From positions 1-31,672 of the forward strand of contig JWZX01001653.1 of NCBI GenBank assembly GCA_001275005.1: DNA of 31,672 bases, read 5' to 3'. The notes beneath the pieces were generated by a model. It worked only from the letters and a program-made list of their open reading frames with translations, had not been told where the DNA came from and made no database searches. This document shows, piece by piece, positions 17,501 through 26,072 of the stretch. How positions within the stretch are numbered: position 1 is the first letter of the stretch; each line of letters starts with the position of its first letter. The stretch is from Chrysochromulina tobinii. Its lineage: Eukaryota > Haptophyta > Prymnesiales > Chrysochromulinaceae. A program made the position numbers and the translations under genes.

Positions 17501-19540
17501 ACCCACGGCGCCCGAGCGGCCGACATCCTCAGAGCCCGCGAGGTCACAGAGTGTGAGCACCGCTTTGGTAGTGCGGGTGCGTTCGATTTGCTTTTCGAGC
17601 GTCTCGCTGATCAACTTGAGAGACGCCCTGCGCCAGCTGGCAAGGTTGGGCGGCGCGCCGTCGATGGTTGGGTCCGACGCTGGTGAACGGTTTTGCAGAT
17701 CGAGCGCTGCCTCAATTGGGGTGCATCTGAGCGAGTCGGGTGGCGGGCACGCGGCGTGAGAAGGCAGCCCCACGTCTGCATGCTTGAGCTCGACGGTTAG
17801 TCGACACACCGAATGCGAGCGCGACGAGTGCCGGTTCATCTGCGTCGCCGCAAACTTGAGGTTGGACGCGGCCTTGCTGATCAGGGCGAGGCACTCCTCC
17901 GTGCTGGCCGCCACAAGCGACTGCGCGCCGTCCACATACACGCCGCGCGACTTGTCCTCGCGCAGCTGCAGCTTGGGCGCAGGGCTGCTGCTGTACGCTC
18001 CCGCATCCAGGAGCAGGTCGAAGACGCGGTCGAGGTAGATCTGGAAGTACTGCACGCTCACATGGAAGCTGCGCACGGCGCCGGCATGCTGACGGGCGAA
18101 GAGCTCGCGGATCATGCGGTGCGCAACTCCCTCGGACTCGGTGCCAATCTTCGTGAGCTCGCCAATCGTGAATGTCTTGCCCGAGCCCGTCTGCCCATAC
18201 GCGAGGAGCGTTCCGTTGTAGCCCTCGCAAACGGACTCGACGAGGGGCTTCCCCACCAGCTCCATGAGCGCCGCGTTGTCCTCGCGCTCGAAGACGTCGC
18301 TGAACGCAAAGGTCTGTTGCTTGGCCTCGCCACGGACTCGAGTCCAATTACTCGAGTCATCAGGTCGTATGGTGATGGAGTTCAGGGACGTGTTGATCTG
18401 CACGCGCTCGCCGCGCTCGCCACGCCCTTCGCCCAGAGGACGCACGCGCACGCCCACGCGTATGCGGTCCTCCCTTGTCGTCAAAGCCACCGGTGCAAAG
18501 CCACCGGTGCTCTTCTGGTGCGAGAGCCTGCGCCTGCTCGTGAAGCCGCGGAGGTTGCGCTGGATGAGCGTCGCAGCCTCGGGATCTGGGGTGGAGATGC
18601 TAGCGAGTCGCTCATCGAGCGACGCGTCGCTGGAGCTGGCGACGAAGTTGGACGAGGTCGGGAAGCCGACAAAATCGGATGACGAGGTCGGGAAGCCGCC
18701 AAAGTCGGATGAGGAGGTCGGGATGACGTCAAAGTCGGATGAGGAGGTTGGGACGACGCCAAAGTCGGATGGGGAGGTTGGGATGACGCCAAAGTCGGAT
18801 GAGGAGGTCGGGATGACGCCAAAGTCGGATGACGAGGTCGGGATGACGTCAAAGTCGGGAATGCTGCCGAAGTCGGAGGCGCCGAAGTCGTGGACAGCCA
18901 GGAATGGGGAGGCATTCCTGGACGGAATTCCAGAGGTGCCGAAGCCGAACTCGCCGTCCACTTTAGCCCATGACGTCCCGCCAAAATCGGGGGCGGCATG
19001 CGGTGCCTCCGCCTCCTCTGTGGTCGCAGGTGGTGAACAAAAACCGTTTGCAGCCGCAGATGGCGGCGGCGGCGGTGGCGGCGGCTCTGGCGGCGGTGGC
19101 GGTGGCGGTGGTGGTGGCGGCGGCGGCGGCGGCGGCGGCAGCGGCGGTTCCTCGAAAACGTCGCTTCCGTCCGTGGCTGCAGAAGGTGCGTTGACGAAGT
19201 CGGCGGAGCCGAAGTCAGTGGCGCGCGACGGCGGCGGCGGCGGTGGCAGCGGTGGCGGCGGTGGCGGCGGCGGCGGCGGCGGTGGCGGCGGTGGCGGCGG
19301 CGCTGCCGTGGGTTTTTCACATGGAGGCGGCGGCGGCGGCGGCGGAGGCGGCGGCGGCGGTGCATCGAAAAAGTCGCTATCAAATGTGGCGGCAGGAGGA
19401 GCGCTGCAGGAGTCGGCGGCGCCGAAGTCGGCAGCGCCGAAGTCAGTGGCGCCGAAGTCGGAGCTCGGAAACGGGAAGGCACTGAAGGCGTGTCCGAAAT
19501 CAGTGGCGCCGTCGGCGCCCTGATCTGGTGTCGGGTCCAT
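11587..19540 (-). CDS. Giant kinesin with polyproline and IQ N-terminus and very long coiled coil (4 exons)
   Basis: Exons: 19540-14477, 14182-13835, 13727-12653, 12459-11587; all junctions GT-AG and phase 0; about 2,452 residues. ATG at 19540 (the frame runs up to a GTG at 19690, not used). Residues 20-50 and 185-300 carry DF/DFG repeats, including seven 10-residue units of type PTSSSDFGVI. Three polyproline tracts lie at 61-73, 81-104 and 132-160. An IQ motif (ATLIQRNLRGFTSRRR) is at 323-338. The motor spans about 357-775: P-loop GQTGSGKT 449-456, switch I NRHSSRSHS 569-577, HVPFRDS near 713, switch II DLAGSE 666-671. The rest is coiled coil with 14- and 21/22-residue tandem units, then a Ser/Pro-rich tail. 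It should be a microtubule motor; motor polarity and cargo are unknown. Exon 3 needs a one-base correction at 12775-12777 to stay in frame. Confidence 0.8.
12460..12652 (-). repeat. Minisatellite intron 3 of the kinesin gene
   Basis: 193 bp, donor CAG|GTGCAACTC, acceptor CTCGCAG|ATG. Between 12471 and 12650 it is 18 consecutive 10-bp units of type CTCTGATGAC (gene strand) with variants such as CTCTGATGCC. Each unit contains CTGAT. The frame before the donor and after the acceptor is coiled-coil coding in phase 0, which supports removal by splicing. Confidence 0.85.
12775..12777 (-). other. Apparent one-base frameshift in kinesin exon 3
   Basis: Upstream of here the coiled coil reads in one frame; downstream a different frame gives the continuing heptads (IDEQRTLRAEHAHL) up to the intron donor. 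A near-perfect 21-22-bp tandem duplication lies at the switch, its second copy having CCC where the first has CC. Dropping one C joins the two frames. Assembly error and true lesion are both possible. Confidence 0.65.
13728..13834 (-). repeat. Minisatellite intron 2 of the kinesin gene
   Basis: 107 bp, donor TTACAG|GTGCGATC, acceptor CGAGCCAG|GCGG, phase 0. The body has 10-bp units (CCTGATGAGC, CCTGATCTCC) followed by three 11-bp units (CTGATGAACAC). All keep CTGAT. Confidence 0.75.
14183..14476 (-). repeat. Composite minisatellite intron 1 of the kinesin gene
   Basis: 294 bp, donor AGCCGT|GTGAGTGCG, acceptor CTCGCAG|GTGAGCGCG, phase 0. It contains two different 10-bp arrays: about 13 units of type GCTTGATTGC (14342-14474) next to the donor, and 11 units of type CTCTGATGAC (14191-14300) next to the acceptor. 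Between them lies a copy of the start of exon 2 (14318-14338) and a full copy of the intron-3 donor junction (14294-14313). A micro-exon in the middle would break the frame, so a single intron is preferred. Confidence 0.8.
15826..16116 (-). repeat. Coding 42-bp tandem repeat in the kinesin coiled coil
   Basis: Units of 14 residues (ARAEALASRAEVEA and variants), that is two heptads each, repeated about six times. In-frame expansion inside a coding coiled coil. Confidence 0.8.
16330..16920 (-). repeat. Coding 63/66-bp tandem repeat in the kinesin coiled coil
   Basis: The plus-strand anchor CAGCACGCTCTCGTTCGCTC recurs at 16381, 16447, 16513, 16576, 16639, 16702, 16768, 16831 and 16897. Spacing is 63 or 66 bp, so units are 21 or 22 residues (SERERAEAAAAASAALEQQL type). 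Confidence 0.9.
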
Positions 19541-19752
19541 TGTACAATTCCTCAGAAAGTTGACGACGTCCGGCAAGGCCGAGCTATAACTGGCCGTTGA
19601 GCTTGCCGTGGCTTGGCTCAACGAATACGCTCTCACTTCAAACTTCTGTTTGGGTTTCGTCGGTTCGCCGGAAACAGGGTGAGCGTTCACATGGCGAGTC
19701 CGCTGCCGCGACGGCGGCGGCGGCGGCGGCGATCTCTTTGAGCACGAGTGTC
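19541..19752. promoter_or_regulatory. Short bidirectional promoter between kinesin and ubiquitin-like genes
   Basis: 212 bp between divergent ATGs. A weak TATA-like GCTATAAC lies at 19583-19590, ~45 bp upstream of the kinesin ATG when read on the minus strand (GTTATAGC). A short upstream ORF for the plus-strand gene lies inside. Confidence 0.35.
19691..19741 (+). other. Upstream ORF with poly-arginine
   Basis: ATG at 19691 and TGA at 19739-19741 encode 16 residues with eight consecutive Arg. It ends 11 bp before the ATG of the main ORF at 19753 and is in another frame. It may damp translation if it is in the mRNA. Confidence 0.3.
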
Positions 19753-20760
19753 ATGAGCACGAGTGTCGGCGACGGCAAGCGTGTCGGCAACGGCATCGTG
19801 ACGTCGCGCTCGTGGGGGCACGGGGCGGTACTGTGGGAGCCCGGTCAGGTAAAAGCCCGCGTGGTGGTGCCCGGCCACGAGGTTGGTCCGGCAGAGCGCA
19901 CTCTCCTCGTGGCCACGAAGAAGGTCGATCAGGATGGCCGCCTCAAGCCACTGGAAATCACTTTGATTGTCGAAGGCGGTATTACCGGCCTGCAGATTAA
20001 GCAGAAGATCTGCACGCACGCGGAGATGCCCAGTGCAGGCTCAGCCCTCGTGCCTGACAGGATGAGCCTGACCATCTTCGGCGCAGAGCTTGCCGATGAC
20101 TGCACTCTGAGCAGCGTTGCGCCCACAGCAGCCTTGGTGCAAGCGCGGCTGCAGATCCGCCGACGCGGCGCCGAGGGGCACGGCGCCGAGGGGACCCCAA
20201 CCGCACCCCAGTCGCCCTCACTCAGCAAGGTTGCCTCCTCGCGCTTTGCGTCTCCGGTCAAGCGGGCGACAAAAACATCGCCCGGCAGCCCAGAGAAGAG
20301 TCGGTACGTGCTGCCGCCGCACTCGCTCACCTTGCGCTGCTTGCTCGGGGGCGTGGGGAAACCAGTTGAGGTGCAGACCAGCGGCGACATGGACGTGGCT
20401 ACATTGCGCAGGATGGTGGCCTCGCTCCCGATTGCGCTGCAAGCTTCGAAAGACGACCCCACCGCAGGCGCGCTGGCCAAAAAGGACCCTAAAGCCTCCC
20501 CTGCGGAGACCGAGGTTCCGTTGGACAAGCTGGTGCTCCTTGGCGAGGGCATTGACCTTGAGATTGCAAGCGAGATTGCAAGCTCCGGAGGCGCGGGGCT
20601 CGAGGCTGGGGGCGAGGCAGCCGAGGAAGGCGCCCGCGACGGCGCCGCTCCTGAAGGGCTCGTCCACCTGCGCGACGGCCACCTGCTCAGCGCATATGGT
20701 CTGAAGACCGGCTCGCTCCTCTATTTGGTGATCGAGGGCAAGCAGCAGCCCGCGGAATGA
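19753..20760 (+). CDS. Protein with two ubiquitin-like domains
   Basis: 335 residues from the ATG at 19753; the frame is open upstream to a TTG but has no earlier ATG. Residues 66-136 read like a ubiquitin-like fold: a first strand pair (LEITLIVEGGITGLQIKQKI), a helix, then MSLTIFGAELADDCTLSS, matching the ubiquitin 'L-I-F-x-G-x-x-L-x-D-x-x-T-L' stretch, and a last strand. Residues 188-330 look like a second, longer ubiquitin-like domain (LTLRCLLGG..., KLVLLGEGIDL..., HLLSAYGLKTGSLLYLVIEG) with an inserted low-complexity loop. No C-terminal di-Gly, so it is an integral domain protein rather than a modifier. Such proteins often act with the proteasome or as adaptors. It is divergent from the giant kinesin gene. 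Family membership is my reading of the pattern. Confidence 0.6.
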   Translation: MSTSVGDGKRVGNGIVTSRSWGHGAVLWEPGQVKARVVVPGHEVGPAERTLLVATKKVDQDGRLKPLEITLIVEGGITGLQIKQKICTHAEMPSAGSALVPDRMSLTIFGAELADDCTLSSVAPTAALVQARLQIRRRGAEGHGAEGTPTAPQSPSLSKVASSRFASPVKRATKTSPGSPEKSRYVLPPHSLTLRCLLGGVGKPVEVQTSGDMDVATLRRMVASLPIALQASKDDPTAGALAKKDPKASPAETEVPLDKLVLLGEGIDLEIASEIASSGGAGLEAGGEAAEEGARDGAAPEGLVHLRDGHLLSAYGLKTGSLLYLVIEGKQQPAE

Positions 20761-21079
20761 GGACCGTTGACTGATTGCGGTTCCCCTACTCCATTCCGCG
20801 CGTGACCGTGTCTCGGTTCGCGTTCGGTCTTGATGTGCGCACCTGTGAGTCTCGCCTCAGCAACCCTTTCATGTCAGCGTACCCATTCTTAAATCAGGAC
20901 CACGGATAGTGTACGCGCGAATTGCTAACTCGAGTGTGTCGTAGAGCCGATGTATTGTTATTAGTACGTGTCGTGTCGCGGTGCCGCCGCGCGTCGCCGT
21001 CGGATCCGCGGCGCAAGCGTTCAACCGAACACGTCAAGACAAGAAGCGGGCGTTAAATACATGCTCCACCGCTATGCCA
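20761..21079. other. Convergent intergenic region
   Basis: 319 bp between the stop codons of the ubiquitin-like and golgin genes. It has no protein-like frame and no clear repeat. Nothing further is seen. Confidence 0.6.
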
Positions 21080-22864
21080 TCAGTAGCGCGAGTCTCGCGA
21101 CGAGCGGAGGGAGCGAGGAGCCAGCGCCGAGTGATTGAGCGCCTCCGCCAGCAGCGGCGACGAGAGCGCGCTGTTCTCGTGCGCGAGGGTCGCGTGGTGC
21201 TCCGTGCGCATCCGCGCTGGCTCGAGGTTGGGGATCATGTGGATCAAGAGCACGACAAGCCAACAGTGCAAGAGCACGAGGTAGCCGATGGCGCCCAGTC
21301 GGAGCGGCCGGTGCACCCGCAGGTGACGACCCATGGTGAGCGCGCCTACGTCGACGAGCTCCGCGAGCTCATCCACCGTGGCTGCGGCGTAGACGAGCGC
21401 GGGAGGCGGCTCCTTGACCGTGCGTCGCAGCAGCACACTCAGTAGGCGCGGCTGCGGCGCGCCATCCCGGGCGCGCGAGGCGAGCGGCGTACGCGCCTCG
21501 GGCATCTCGATGACGCGGTGCTGCGAGCCATGCCCCTGCCCCTGCTGCTGCCGCTCGAGAGCTTGCCGTCGCTCGCTTTCCCGCTCGAGCTGGAAGCGCA
21601 GAGCCGTGCGCTCACTCATGAGCTGCTCGATGGTGGCGGACTTTTCGGCGAGCGCGGCGGCGGCAGCTGCCTCCCGCACCGCCGCCTGGGCCGGCGCCTG
21701 CTGCAGCTGCTGCTGCTTCTGCCGCTGCTGCTGGAGCTGCTCCTGCTGCTGCTGCTGCTGCTGCGCGACGCTCATCTCCTCCTTGGCCACCAACAGCGCT
21801 CGCTCGGCCGCGTCCTTGGCCGCCCTCGCATGCTCCGCTTGATGGCGCGCGTCCGCCGCCTCCTCCTGTGCTGCACGCAGCTGCGAGCGCACCTTCGCCT
21901 GGCCGGCCGTTGCGGCCTCGAGCTCCGTACGGGCGAGTGAGAGCTCGGCTTCGAGGCGCGCTACCACCGCCGTCGCCTCCGCCGCCTTGGCAGAGCTATT
22001 GCCGCCTTTGCGCGCGCCTTCTGCGAGAGCGGCCGAGAGCGCCTCCTCGCGTCGCTGCAGCTCCTGAGTGAGCTCCTCGGCAGCCGCGATGCGCCCAGCG
22101 GCCAACTGCGCCGCCTGTGCCGCCATCTCGCGCTCAGCTGTTAGCTCTAGGCGCACCGCCGCCATTGCGGAGGCGTGCAGCGTCGCCGTATCCTCCGCCT
22201 GCGCCGCCTCCTGCCGAGCCATCGCGAGCTCCTCGTCTAGACGATTCGCCTGAGCCTCGGCCTCGCGCGCCGCGCGCTCGGCCGCCTCGGCGCGCGCCTC
22301 CGCCGCGGCCGCGCGCGCTTGTGCCGCCGATAGCCGCTCATCTACCGAGCCGCGCGCCTCTGTCGCTGCGTGCTCCGCGGCGCTGCGCGCGTTCGATGCC
22401 TCAAGGAGCTGCCGCTTAGCCGTGGCCTCGGCGGCTCGGGCCTGCGTGAGCTGCTGGCCGACGGCGGCCAGACGGCTCTGAAGCTTCCGCCCGTGCATGT
22501 TGACGATCATGAGCTCCTGCTGCAGCGCTGACCATTCAGCCACGCGGATCCGCCGCTGCTGCTGCTGGCCGTCAGGGGAGGAATCCACCACGGATGGGGC
22601 TGCCGGCGTCGACGATGGCGTGTCGTCGTCAGCGATGCGCGCAGTTCCAGACGCGATGAGCCGCTCACGGTCCTCCGGCTCGAGCAGCGCCGCCGCAGCC
22701 GCTGAGAGCACGACGATCACGTCGCTGCTGCTGCTCGCACCCTGGTCCACCGGTGCGACGGCAGGTGTGTGGATGCCGGTAGCTTCCTTGACCTCCTTGA
22801 TGCGCTCGCCGGCCGCCGAGTCCACCGAGTTCAAGAGCTGAGTGGCTTTGTCGAGCCAGTTCAT
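21080..22864 (-). CDS. Golgin-84-like Golgi tether, tail-anchored
   Basis: 594 residues from the ATG at 22864 (an in-frame TTG at 22918 was not used). The N-terminus MNWLDKATQLLNSVDSAAG matches the golgin-84 type start (M-x-W-L/F-...-A-x-x-L-L-N-x-V-D). A short Ser/Ala-rich linker follows, then a coiled coil of about 370 residues with Gln tracts near the end. The C-terminus has the family's arrangement: a short basic stretch (GRHLRVHRPLRLGA) and one membrane span (IGYLVLLHCWLVVLLIHMI, about 524-545), which aligns in character with the golgin-84 anchor. These proteins sit on Golgi rims and tether COPI vesicles. The tail after the span is 47 residues, longer than I would expect. The next gene upstream on the same strand ends only 76 bp before this ATG. 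Confidence 0.78.
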   Translation of the reverse strand: MNWLDKATQLLNSVDSAAGERIKEVKEATGIHTPAVAPVDQGASSSSDVIVVLSAAAAALLEPEDRERLIASGTARIADDDTPSSTPAAPSVVDSSPDGQQQQRRIRVAEWSALQQELMIVNMHGRKLQSRLAAVGQQLTQARAAEATAKRQLLEASNARSAAEHAATEARGSVDERLSAAQARAAAAEARAEAAERAAREAEAQANRLDEELAMARQEAAQAEDTATLHASAMAAVRLELTAEREMAAQAAQLAAGRIAAAEELTQELQRREEALSAALAEGARKGGNSSAKAAEATAVVARLEAELSLARTELEAATAGQAKVRSQLRAAQEEAADARHQAEHARAAKDAAERALLVAKEEMSVAQQQQQQQEQLQQQRQKQQQLQQAPAQAAVREAAAAAALAEKSATIEQLMSERTALRFQLERESERRQALERQQQGQGHGSQHRVIEMPEARTPLASRARDGAPQPRLLSVLLRRTVKEPPPALVYAAATVDELAELVDVGALTMGRHLRVHRPLRLGAIGYLVLLHCWLVVLLIHMIPNLEPARMRTEHHATLAHENSALSSPLLAEALNHSALAPRSLRSSRDSRY

Positions 22865-22940
22865 TGCTGACGCACTCCTATCTTCACACCGGGATGTTTC
22901 ACAGGAGCTTAGAGACAAGAAGCCCTCTGCTCATCTCTGC

Positions 22941-24230
22941 TCACTCGCGCACCTTTCGTAGACTCCGTACTGTTGCAACCGCGAAAGCAGCCAATAAGAA
23001 TCCCGCGGCTATGGCCATTGCGGCTGGGCTCCCCATCGTGGCCACTTGCATGCCGCGACCTTGAGTAGACCGGACTCCTGCCTGCAGCGAGTCCACCGCA
23101 TCGTCGCGCCCCGCCTCGCCATCGCCCTTGACCGCATCGTCGCACGCCTCCCTTGTGCCCTTGGGCTTCGAACAGGGCTCCTCGTCCTCGTCGCCCTCGT
23201 CCTTGCAATACCGCGGGTGCACCATCAACGGGCCGAGCATCTTGCACGCCTTCCCGCCCAGCCGGCAATAATACGGCTCGTAAAAGTGCGAGATCGAGGC
23301 GCACAGCCCGCCCGCGACCGGCTCGGGATGTCCATGCACCTCGTGCCACCACCCAAACGGAAGGTAGAGCAGATCCCCTGGGCCGAGCGTAACGGCCGTG
23401 GCGGGCAGGGTGGGTGGGCGCGCCACGCCCAGGTAGTTGAGCACGGTCTCGTGCATCACGCCGCCCCCCTCGCGCGAAAAGACGCCCGGGTGCGTATAGC
23501 ACTGGCGTGCCTTGCGCAACCGTTTGCCACCCTGACAGGCCGCGCCGTCCGCCGGGCGCGCGAGCACAAAGGTCTTACTGCCGACGACCTGCGCGAAGAC
23601 ATTGTCGAGGTTGTCGAAGTGCATGCGTGAGACCGTGCGCGCGCCCAGCCACAGGTCGACGCGCTTGAGCTCAAGCGCTTCGGCAAAGGCCGGCGGGCTA
23701 AAGAAGCCCTCGCGCAGGAAGCCGAAGGAGTGCTCCATGTTGCCCGCGCCGTCGGCGTAAAAGGTGGCCGCGCCGGCCGTCTTGGAGTCGGCCCGAAGCA
23801 GATTGAAGAACTTCTTTAGCCGCATGCGCACGCGCGTCGCCGACACGACGAGGAGCTGCCGCTCGTCCACCACCAACGGCTCGGGCTCCTTGCCCGAGTG
23901 ATCCCAGTGATCCACCGCCTCAAGCCACTTGTCGCGAAACGCGTGCGGCCCGTTGGCCTCCAAGGGCGCAACGGAGACAATCTCGTCGTTATAGCACGCC
24001 AGGCTCTCCGCCGACCACTCGAGCGCACGCCAGCTGCTTGCGCCGCCACGGATTACTATTGGCACGTTCTTCTTCACGTGTTCCTCAAAGAATGTGGATG
24101 CCGTTGGCAACCAGTGGGTCTCCGGGATTGTGGGTGCATTGTCCGACAGCGCTCTGGACGCGCGGCCATGTCGTTCGAAGTGCAGCTGGATGGCCGCATC
24201 GGACTCTACCTCGAGCATTGGCGTGTCCAT
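22941..24230 (-). CDS. Tail-anchored JmjC-domain Fe(II)/2-oxoglutarate oxygenase
   Basis: 429 residues from the ATG at 24230 (a GTG at 24317 opens the frame but was not used). The JmjC/cupin_8 core shows the iron triad: H204-x-D206 in RMHFDNLDN and a distal His at 296 in LPFGWWHEV. A Lys near 219 (GSKTFVLARP) fits the 2-oxoglutarate contact. The segment NVPIVIRGG near residue 65 is the usual cupin_8 opening. The pattern is nearest FIH, JMJD5 and JMJD7 type hydroxylases rather than histone demethylases with PHD or zinc domains. After an acidic, Cys-containing linker, residues ~405-425 form one hydrophobic span (AAMAIAAGFLLAAFAVA) with a short basic tail, so it should be tail-anchored, probably in the ER. 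Substrate unknown. Confidence 0.8.
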   Translation of the reverse strand: MDTPMLEVESDAAIQLHFERHGRASRALSDNAPTIPETHWLPTASTFFEEHVKKNVPIVIRGGASSWRALEWSAESLACYNDEIVSVAPLEANGPHAFRDKWLEAVDHWDHSGKEPEPLVVDERQLLVVSATRVRMRLKKFFNLLRADSKTAGAATFYADGAGNMEHSFGFLREGFFSPPAFAEALELKRVDLWLGARTVSRMHFDNLDNVFAQVVGSKTFVLARPADGAACQGGKRLRKARQCYTHPGVFSREGGGVMHETVLNYLGVARPPTLPATAVTLGPGDLLYLPFGWWHEVHGHPEPVAGGLCASISHFYEPYYCRLGGKACKMLGPLMVHPRYCKDEGDEDEEPCSKPKGTREACDDAVKGDGEAGRDDAVDSLQAGVRSTQGRGMQVATMGSPAAMAIAAGFLLAAFAVATVRSLRKVRE

Positions 24231-24621
24231 GTTGTGAACAGAGCTCAGCACGGCGGCCTTCGTCACACGTTGAGGACGAATCGCAGGAAAAATTTGTGTC
24301 CCTCTTGATGCACACACTACATGTAAGTCGGCCCCACCTCGAGCTTGAAGGACGTGTATGTAGACGACGGGCGGCCGGCCGGGGCCGAGGACGTCGGGGC
24401 TCGAGCGGAGGGTCGTGCTTTACGCTAGGGAGGCTCACCGCCGTGACCGACGCACATGCAAGCTGGTCCCGGTGCACACGCGCACGCGCATACACGCATG
24501 GGGCACTCGGCTGTCTCGCATGCGTGCGGAAGGACGCCAGCCGATGTGTCACGACCTGTCACCGACCTAGGACGCTGCGAGCTTGGGTCGACCTGTCCGC
24601 GCACGGATCTGTCGCAGACGA
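24231..24621. promoter_or_regulatory. Upstream region of the JmjC gene with a Z-DNA-prone tract
   Basis: 391 bp between the BTB gene's stop and the JmjC ATG, both on the minus strand. A 29-bp run of strictly alternating purine and pyrimidine lies at 24472-24500. No TATA box or protein-like frame is seen. Confidence 0.5.
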
Positions 24622-25611
24622 TCACTCGAGCTTGCGGCGCTTGATGCCTTCTTCGGTCATCATCATCGAGTCGTCGAGCGTGATACGCAGGACGTAACGG
24701 TCGCCGCACAAGTAGTCGGTGACGCCGTACTCGCCTTGTTCCATGATGTGAAGGTTCTCCTCCTTCCACTCTGAGTCGATGCCCCCGAGCGCCTCGAAGC
24801 TCGCCCAGTATCTTCTGGCGCAGCGCAGTTGCCGTCTTCTCGTCCCCGCTGAGCATGCGATACATTTTCGTAGCGTTGAGGTGGTTTTCGTTTTTGTAAG
24901 CGTATCCGCCCAGCCGTGTGACGAGCGTGCCCGGCTTCAGGTCGGACGGGCTGTAGTGTTGGACGACCAGATCAATCGTTTGTCCGAATTGGTCCATCTT
25001 CACGCCCGACTGGTCGTCCACGATGAGATGCATGCCCGCATCACTCATGTCGCACTTGAGTATCTTAGTCTTGATCCACTCGACGATGCCCGGCGCGGCA
25101 GCCATCGATTCGGTGTGGACTCGGTACGCAACCATCTTGCCAATGTAGAAGGGGTCGCTCTCTGGCACAGTCACCGTGCAACCCGAGAAACCAAAGTACT
25201 CGAGGGCGCGCTCGGCGTCCTCGGGCATGACGGTGGGCGTGACGTCGAGCTTGCCCTCCTTCATGTACCCCCACACGTACTCAATGAGCGACGGGGACCT
25301 GAGCGCAGGCAGAAGCGAGCGCGATGAGTGAAGGATTACCGCTTGCGAGTTAAGCTTGCGAGCGGGATGTATTCGAGCGAGCACGCCTGCGCGCACATGT
25401 ATTCGTCGTCGCTGGGACCAGTGGGCGCCATCTCGAAGGCAAGGCTGTTCGTGAAGCGCATCTTTGCCGCGATGGTCGACTTGCCGTCCGGGTCACGTTT
25501 TGCAAGCTCAGACTCGAGCATGTGGAGCGTAAGCTTCTTGCCGCCGTGAGGGTCGCAGTCGGCACCCCAAACAAAAGTGGCCTCGATCGTATCATCCGTA
25601 GACTCCGCCAT
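24622..25611 (-). CDS. BTB/T1-like domain protein, two exons, with a frameshift near the C-terminus
   Basis: ATG at 25611. Exon 1 is 25611-25340 and exon 2 runs 25298-24622, joined in phase 2 across a 41-bp GT-AG intron. Residues 10-150 resemble a BTB or potassium-channel tetramerisation-like fold: KKLTLHMLESELAK, then a strand region, then SLIEYVWGYMKEGKLDVTP and ERALEYFGFSG, the 'Y-L-R-x-G-x-L ... A-x-Y-F/L-G' pattern of that superfamily. The frame then changes: up to about 24850 one frame is protein-like (LNATKMYRMLSG), whereas from about 24840 to the stop another frame is clearly coding (YWASFEALGGIDSEW to a stop at 24622-24624). The total is one base too long for one frame. A CCCC run at 24844-24847 is the likeliest place. 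Error or real lesion cannot be told apart. Confidence 0.6.
25299..25339 (-). other. 41-bp intron in the BTB-like gene
   Basis: Donor AAGCG|GTAATCC, acceptor GCGCTCAG|GTCCCC. It contains an in-frame TAA and its length is not a multiple of three. Joining restores a BTB-like sequence. It is close to the lower limit for spliceosomal introns. Confidence 0.5.
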
Positions 25612-26072
25612 GAGGGTCGAAGACGAGGCCGCTACGGACTTGGGCCTGGCTGGCAGAGCAAAATCGGAAGCGCCCTCACCGCGTTACGCAACGCATGCGC
25701 GCGAAAAAAAAAACCCACACAGATTCAGTTTTCGGGACGGGTGTTGCGGCGTGTCCTGGGAGATGGCGTGAGTCGGCCGCATGCATCTCGATGATCAATC
25801 GAGATTAATTTCACAGTTTTACATGCGGCTAACGTTTGACCCGGATCCGTACTACGCGATAGTACTCGAGTGCACGATAAGTGCACTAAGTGCATGAGCT
25901 TAAGTTCCTATTTCACGTTGGCCGCGCTTCCACACATGATCCGCGGTCCTTCGGGAACATGAAAAGTCGCGGAAGTATGAAACAACTCGGGGGGTAGCTC
26001 TTTCGTGAAACAACTTTTGCTCTGCCATGACAAGTCCTCCTTGCGTTCTCGCGGATTCCGATTGACCTGAGC
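25612..26072. promoter_or_regulatory. Bidirectional promoter region of the BTB and giant coiled-coil genes
   Basis: 461 bp between divergent ATGs. It holds an A10 run at about 25705-25714, a perfect 7-bp inverted repeat with 5-nt spacer (TCTCGAT-GATCA-ATCGAGA, 25786-25804) and three spaced AGTGCA motifs at about 25869-25894. It is more AT-rich than the genes. No TATA box stands out. Confidence 0.45.

Noticed and set aside
18970-19485. Plus-strand Gly/Ala-rich frame
   Set aside because: It is the complement of the kinesin polyproline tracts.
19541-19690. GTG start for the kinesin at 19690 and TTG starts for other genes
   Set aside because: A nuclear gene should use ATG; in-frame ATGs with sensible N-termini lie downstream in each case.
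21080-24230. Bacterial-style operon of the golgin and JmjC genes
   Set aside because: Both are eukaryotic membrane-system families and no ribosome-binding pattern exists; tight spacing alone is not evidence.
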